From: Flabesymbios commensalis
Lineage: Eukaryota > Annelida > Polychaeta > Terebellida > Flabelligeridae
DNA: 64,000 nucleotides
Direction: 5' to 3'
NCBI GenBank assembly: GCA_964017125.1
Contig: OZ024902.1
Coordinates: forward strand, 104,886,560-104,950,559
Under the pieces are notes generated by a model. The model was not told the DNA's origin. It ran no database searches and saw only the letters and a program-made list of their open reading frames with translations. Shown here piece by piece: positions 61,234-64,000 of this stretch (positions are counted from its first letter, which is position 1; each line of letters opens with the position of its first letter). A program made the position numbers and the translations under genes.

Positions 61234-61558
61234 GCAAACATAAGACGTTGATACAATGTTGTTTTAATCACGACTATAGTCGTTTTAATCTGTTTTATTA
61301 GCATATAAAATCACAGTTATTGGGAAAGAAATGAGTGTTCAAACATCAAAATTTGCAAATGTTTGGTCCCAAGATAAACAAATATGATCAATTTTCACCC
61401 ACTAGAAGTTGTGGGTCGCGGTAGCGAGACGAAACTTCAAGTGGGTGAAAATGTAAATTATTTAACCTAGCGCTCTAAGGGTTAGTGCCGGGCCACAGTC
61501 TGGAACAGTGGCCCTAAACTAAAACAACATTGCATCAACGCTTCGTGTGCGCCGGGAA
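61234..61558. repeat. Family A copy split by a family D insertion
   Basis: Left part 61234-61267 (gcaaacataagacgttgata caatgttgttttaa) and right part 61482-61558 (ttagtgccgggccacagtct ... cgcttcgtgtgcgccggg) form one hairpin: ttgatacaatgttgtttta pairs with taaaacaacattgcatcaa. The family D element lies exactly between TTAA and TTAG. Confidence 0.8.
61268..61481 (-). repeat. Family D MITE inside a family A copy
   Basis: On the - strand it starts cccttagagcgctaggttaa, with the hairpin cacccacttgaagtttcgtc / acaacttctagtgggtg, then gaccaaacatttgcaaattt and aacactcatttctttcccaa. The far end is degraded. TTAA (61264-61267) and TTAG (61482-61485) flank it. Confidence 0.8.
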
Positions 61559-62904
61559 AGCACTAACTTGTAGATCTTCTATACCAGGAGTAATGATAAT
61601 CATATTAGTATTTACAGGAAATGCACAAGCGAGTCTCTCTTATGCATTTCCGGTATAACATAGTGATATGGACAATGAAATGTTAAAATAACATAGTAAT
61701 TCTGTTTTGGATACTCTGATCGTAATTGCCACAATAATTTTCTGTGGGAGTAGATTTAAAAGTAAAATGCATGAGAACTAACACATGATAATTGTGGTAA
61801 TGATGCTAATAAAATAATAGCAATTAGCCGCGTGTCCATAGTATCAGCTTTATTTGCAACATTGAAGAATTAGTTTTTAGTTACGAACATTTTCAATGTA
61901 CTTGGAGACTGGCCTTAGCAATAAATACATCTGATAAAAAAATTGTTGTAATTCTAAAGGTAGAAATTGTCAGGAGATCTAGGTAATGCTGAGAACCACA
62001 AATTAGCCACTGGAAATAAAAACAGTGATTTCTATATCAAATAGGTTGGATAAACTGTTAGAAATGTACGGATTCTGCTGATGGATCTGAATTAATGAGA
62101 TTTACATCTGCATTTCGAAATAATACTAGATTTGCTATTTCATAATTTTGTTATATGAATTACTATTCTACTTTCAAATTTGAGAAAATCTATCATTACA
62201 ATATATCACCTAATATAGACGTCTTTGATTTAAATGCCTCTGTTTAATATTTATATGAGTATGCGTAGTAGGTAAATAATAGATAATTTTTTTAAACGAA
62301 ATATAAATAATATCACTCCATTTTTTCACACTTGAAAATCTCGATATTTTTACTCTGGTGTAGAAACCTGGACAAAGAATCAGACGATAAGTAATTAAAG
62401 GGAAATGTGTCTATTTCATCAGTTACGTATTCATTGATTTGTCATTAGGGCAGATTTAAATGCCCTCCTCCTCAATGCGTGTTGTCTGGTTTCCATTTGA
62501 AATCACATGAAACTAGATTTATTTCCAATTAATAGGTGAACATCGGCCCACTAGAGCGTGTTAATGGGGAGAAATAACACATTTCTCACAAAATTATTAT
62601 TCTCTAATGTGTCATTCAATTATATATATTATATGGGTTTTATTTATCCACATTGATACTAAATTAAGCAGTGTGGCTGGAATGCAGACCATAATGTGCG
62701 ATGTTTTGAGAATGTATTTTCGTGATGGTCTGTGGGAGCGTTAATGTGTTCTGGGACAGTCTGGAGCTATAGGGGATTGAGAGAGGGAGAAGTAGATGTA
62801 GATTTGTTGGGGATAGACGTAATAGGTCTCAGCGCAGGTGAGGGCTGATGCCAGGAATTAGTCTGAGAGAATCACCCCCCCCCCCCCTGACACGACACAA
62901 TTTA
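61559..62904. other. Intron stretch with no recognised feature
   Basis: AT-rich, ending in a run of 13 C at 62875-62887. No exon signals with kinase resemblance. Confidence 0.5.
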
Positions 62905-62967
62905 CTAACGCTTGTACAGTGATGGACCAACGCTTCCAGCGTTGGTCCATCACTGTACAAGCGTTAG
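62905..62967. repeat. Family A perfect hairpin with altered centre
   Basis: 30-bp arms (62905-62934 and 62938-62967) are exactly complementary around tcc: ctaacgcttgtacagtgatg gaccaacgct. The usual cgtcnnngacg has become cgcttccagcg, changed on both sides. Confidence 0.92.
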
Positions 62968-64000
62968 CCCAACGTTGGTAGGAGCGTGCGGGGGCTTGAT
63001 GCATCAGGGCACAGCCCCCTTCTTCAGGCGACAACAAAAACCCCAGAACGGATCGACTTCAAGGTCTGCAGTTTTTCGCCCACCCACCCACCGTCACCAT
63101 GACATCAGGCCCGGGGCCGCTCAAACTCCTGTCTGAATAACTCTGTCGGGATGGGGTCAGAGTTCACTGACCCTGATTGCACTGGACATGGCTTCAGCGA
63201 CCGGCGTTAACTTAGCTGCGATAATTCTACTGTCCAACCATGAAGGGGACACATTATTACCTGCATAATGTGTCAAAGTCAAGTCGTTTTTAGACATCGT
63301 AGATGATGTTTTTTTATTCATTTTAGTATTATTTATCCAATAGAGACTGGTCTCGAAGGATATGTCTAAATATTATCTACTAGAATACAAATAAGCAATC
63401 CATGGAAGTCGATCAATTAGATTAAATAATAACGTATAGTAGTCGATTTAGCTTGACACGATGAAAATAATATTGAACGAAAGATATTACATTGTGATTT
63501 GGTACATAGTTCAAGTATCCCTGACCTATATTATAAATTGTTCACTTCACTCGGTGGTAGATATGTACTATTAGGCCACCATTGCCCCCCAAATCAGTAG
63601 ATATAGTCCCAGAGCTAGGGGGGTTTTATTTGTGTTGAAAGGTCCATACGATCTAAGAGTTCCACCTATAGTGAAAATTTCTCAGGAATCCGAATCTGCG
63701 CGTCTTACAAAAATCATCCTGTCCAAAAGTACCGTAAAAACCCTTTAAACACCAGTACCGTCAAAATCGCAAACCGCAATTTGAAATATTGCGTATGAAG
63801 TGATTGTTTGCTAAAACTGTGCTAATTTTCATTTGAATAATTTTTAAATTATTTATTATCACTCACATATGACACAGGCTTTTATATGGATGTAAAATAT
63901 TTTGTTTCTGATCAATGACAAATGCACAATATAGCTTTAAGTTGGTATTTTAACACGTAATTTTACCCATTTTTCATACTTTTCCAGTAAATAGACAAAA

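Larger units (their letters stand above)
60965..64000 (+). other. Start of next kinase intron (3' end outside window)
   Basis: Begins with gtaaga after the third exon. It carries a family A doublet, a family D element nested in another A copy, and a perfect family A hairpin at 62905-62967. No acceptor followed by a phase-1 exon resembling the end of a kinase C-lobe could be found before 64000. Confidence 0.7.

Noticed and set aside
62900-64000. Next kinase exon
   Set aside because: Acceptor-like sites (for example near 63070 and 63986) are not followed by a phase-1 frame resembling the end of a kinase C-lobe.

Overview
This window is eukaryotic, intron-dominated genomic DNA. The only protein-coding sequence I can defend is three short exons of one serine/threonine protein kinase on the + strand (4114-4172, 42629-42758, 60813-60964). 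They join in phase across GT-AG introns of about 38.5 kb and 18.1 kb. They encode the catalytic loop (RDLKMEN), the DFG motif, the activation segment with [10 protein letters not shown], and helices F and G of an AMPK/SNF1-related (CAMK group) kinase. The best match I can recall is HUNK (hormonally up-regulated Neu-associated kinase). The kinase N-lobe exons and all C-terminal exons lie outside the window. The organism looks like an animal with a moderately large genome, most likely a marine invertebrate (mollusc-like or another non-vertebrate bilaterian). The very long introns, short-hairpin MITE load, tRNA-derived SINE heads and frequent TAGGCCTA words suggest this, but they do not fix a taxon.

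The rest is intron, packed with small non-autonomous repeats. The most striking is a palindromic foldback family (family A, about 105-110 bp when intact). It has termini like CCCAGCAAACACGAGAC...GTCTCGTGTTTGCTGGG and a centre like CGTCGTAGACG. More than 50 whole or partial copies lie across the window, about one per 1.2 kb. A second palindromic family (C, about 75 bp, TGCAAAGGCAAA...) has ten copies. Two TTAA-flanked families with CCCTT termini (D, about 215-240 bp with an internal hairpin; E, about 95 bp) fit piggyBac-type MITEs. One D copy has landed inside an A copy. Family F has two copies of about 220-265 bp in opposite orientation. There are also single long hairpins, including an 84-bp perfect palindrome at 56795-56878, two adjacent tRNA-like SINE heads near 6.7-7.1 kb, a LINE-like 3' tail ending in TTGAC repeats, a degenerate array of roughly 60-bp units near 1 kb, an ATTC microsatellite at 35.9-36.2 kb, and ten C/G runs of 10-15 bases.

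Layout: 1-4113 upstream intron (degenerate tandem array, A and E elements); 4114-4172 exon; 4173-42628 giant intron with most of the repeats; 42629-42758 exon, with a D element ending about 65 bp before it; 42759-60812 intron; 60813-60964 exon, followed within 40 bp by an A-element doublet; 60965-64000 start of a further intron. The most interesting signal is that in families A and C the two arms of a given copy match each other far better than they match other copies. Changes appear in both arms together, as if the arms are repeatedly re-templated from one another.
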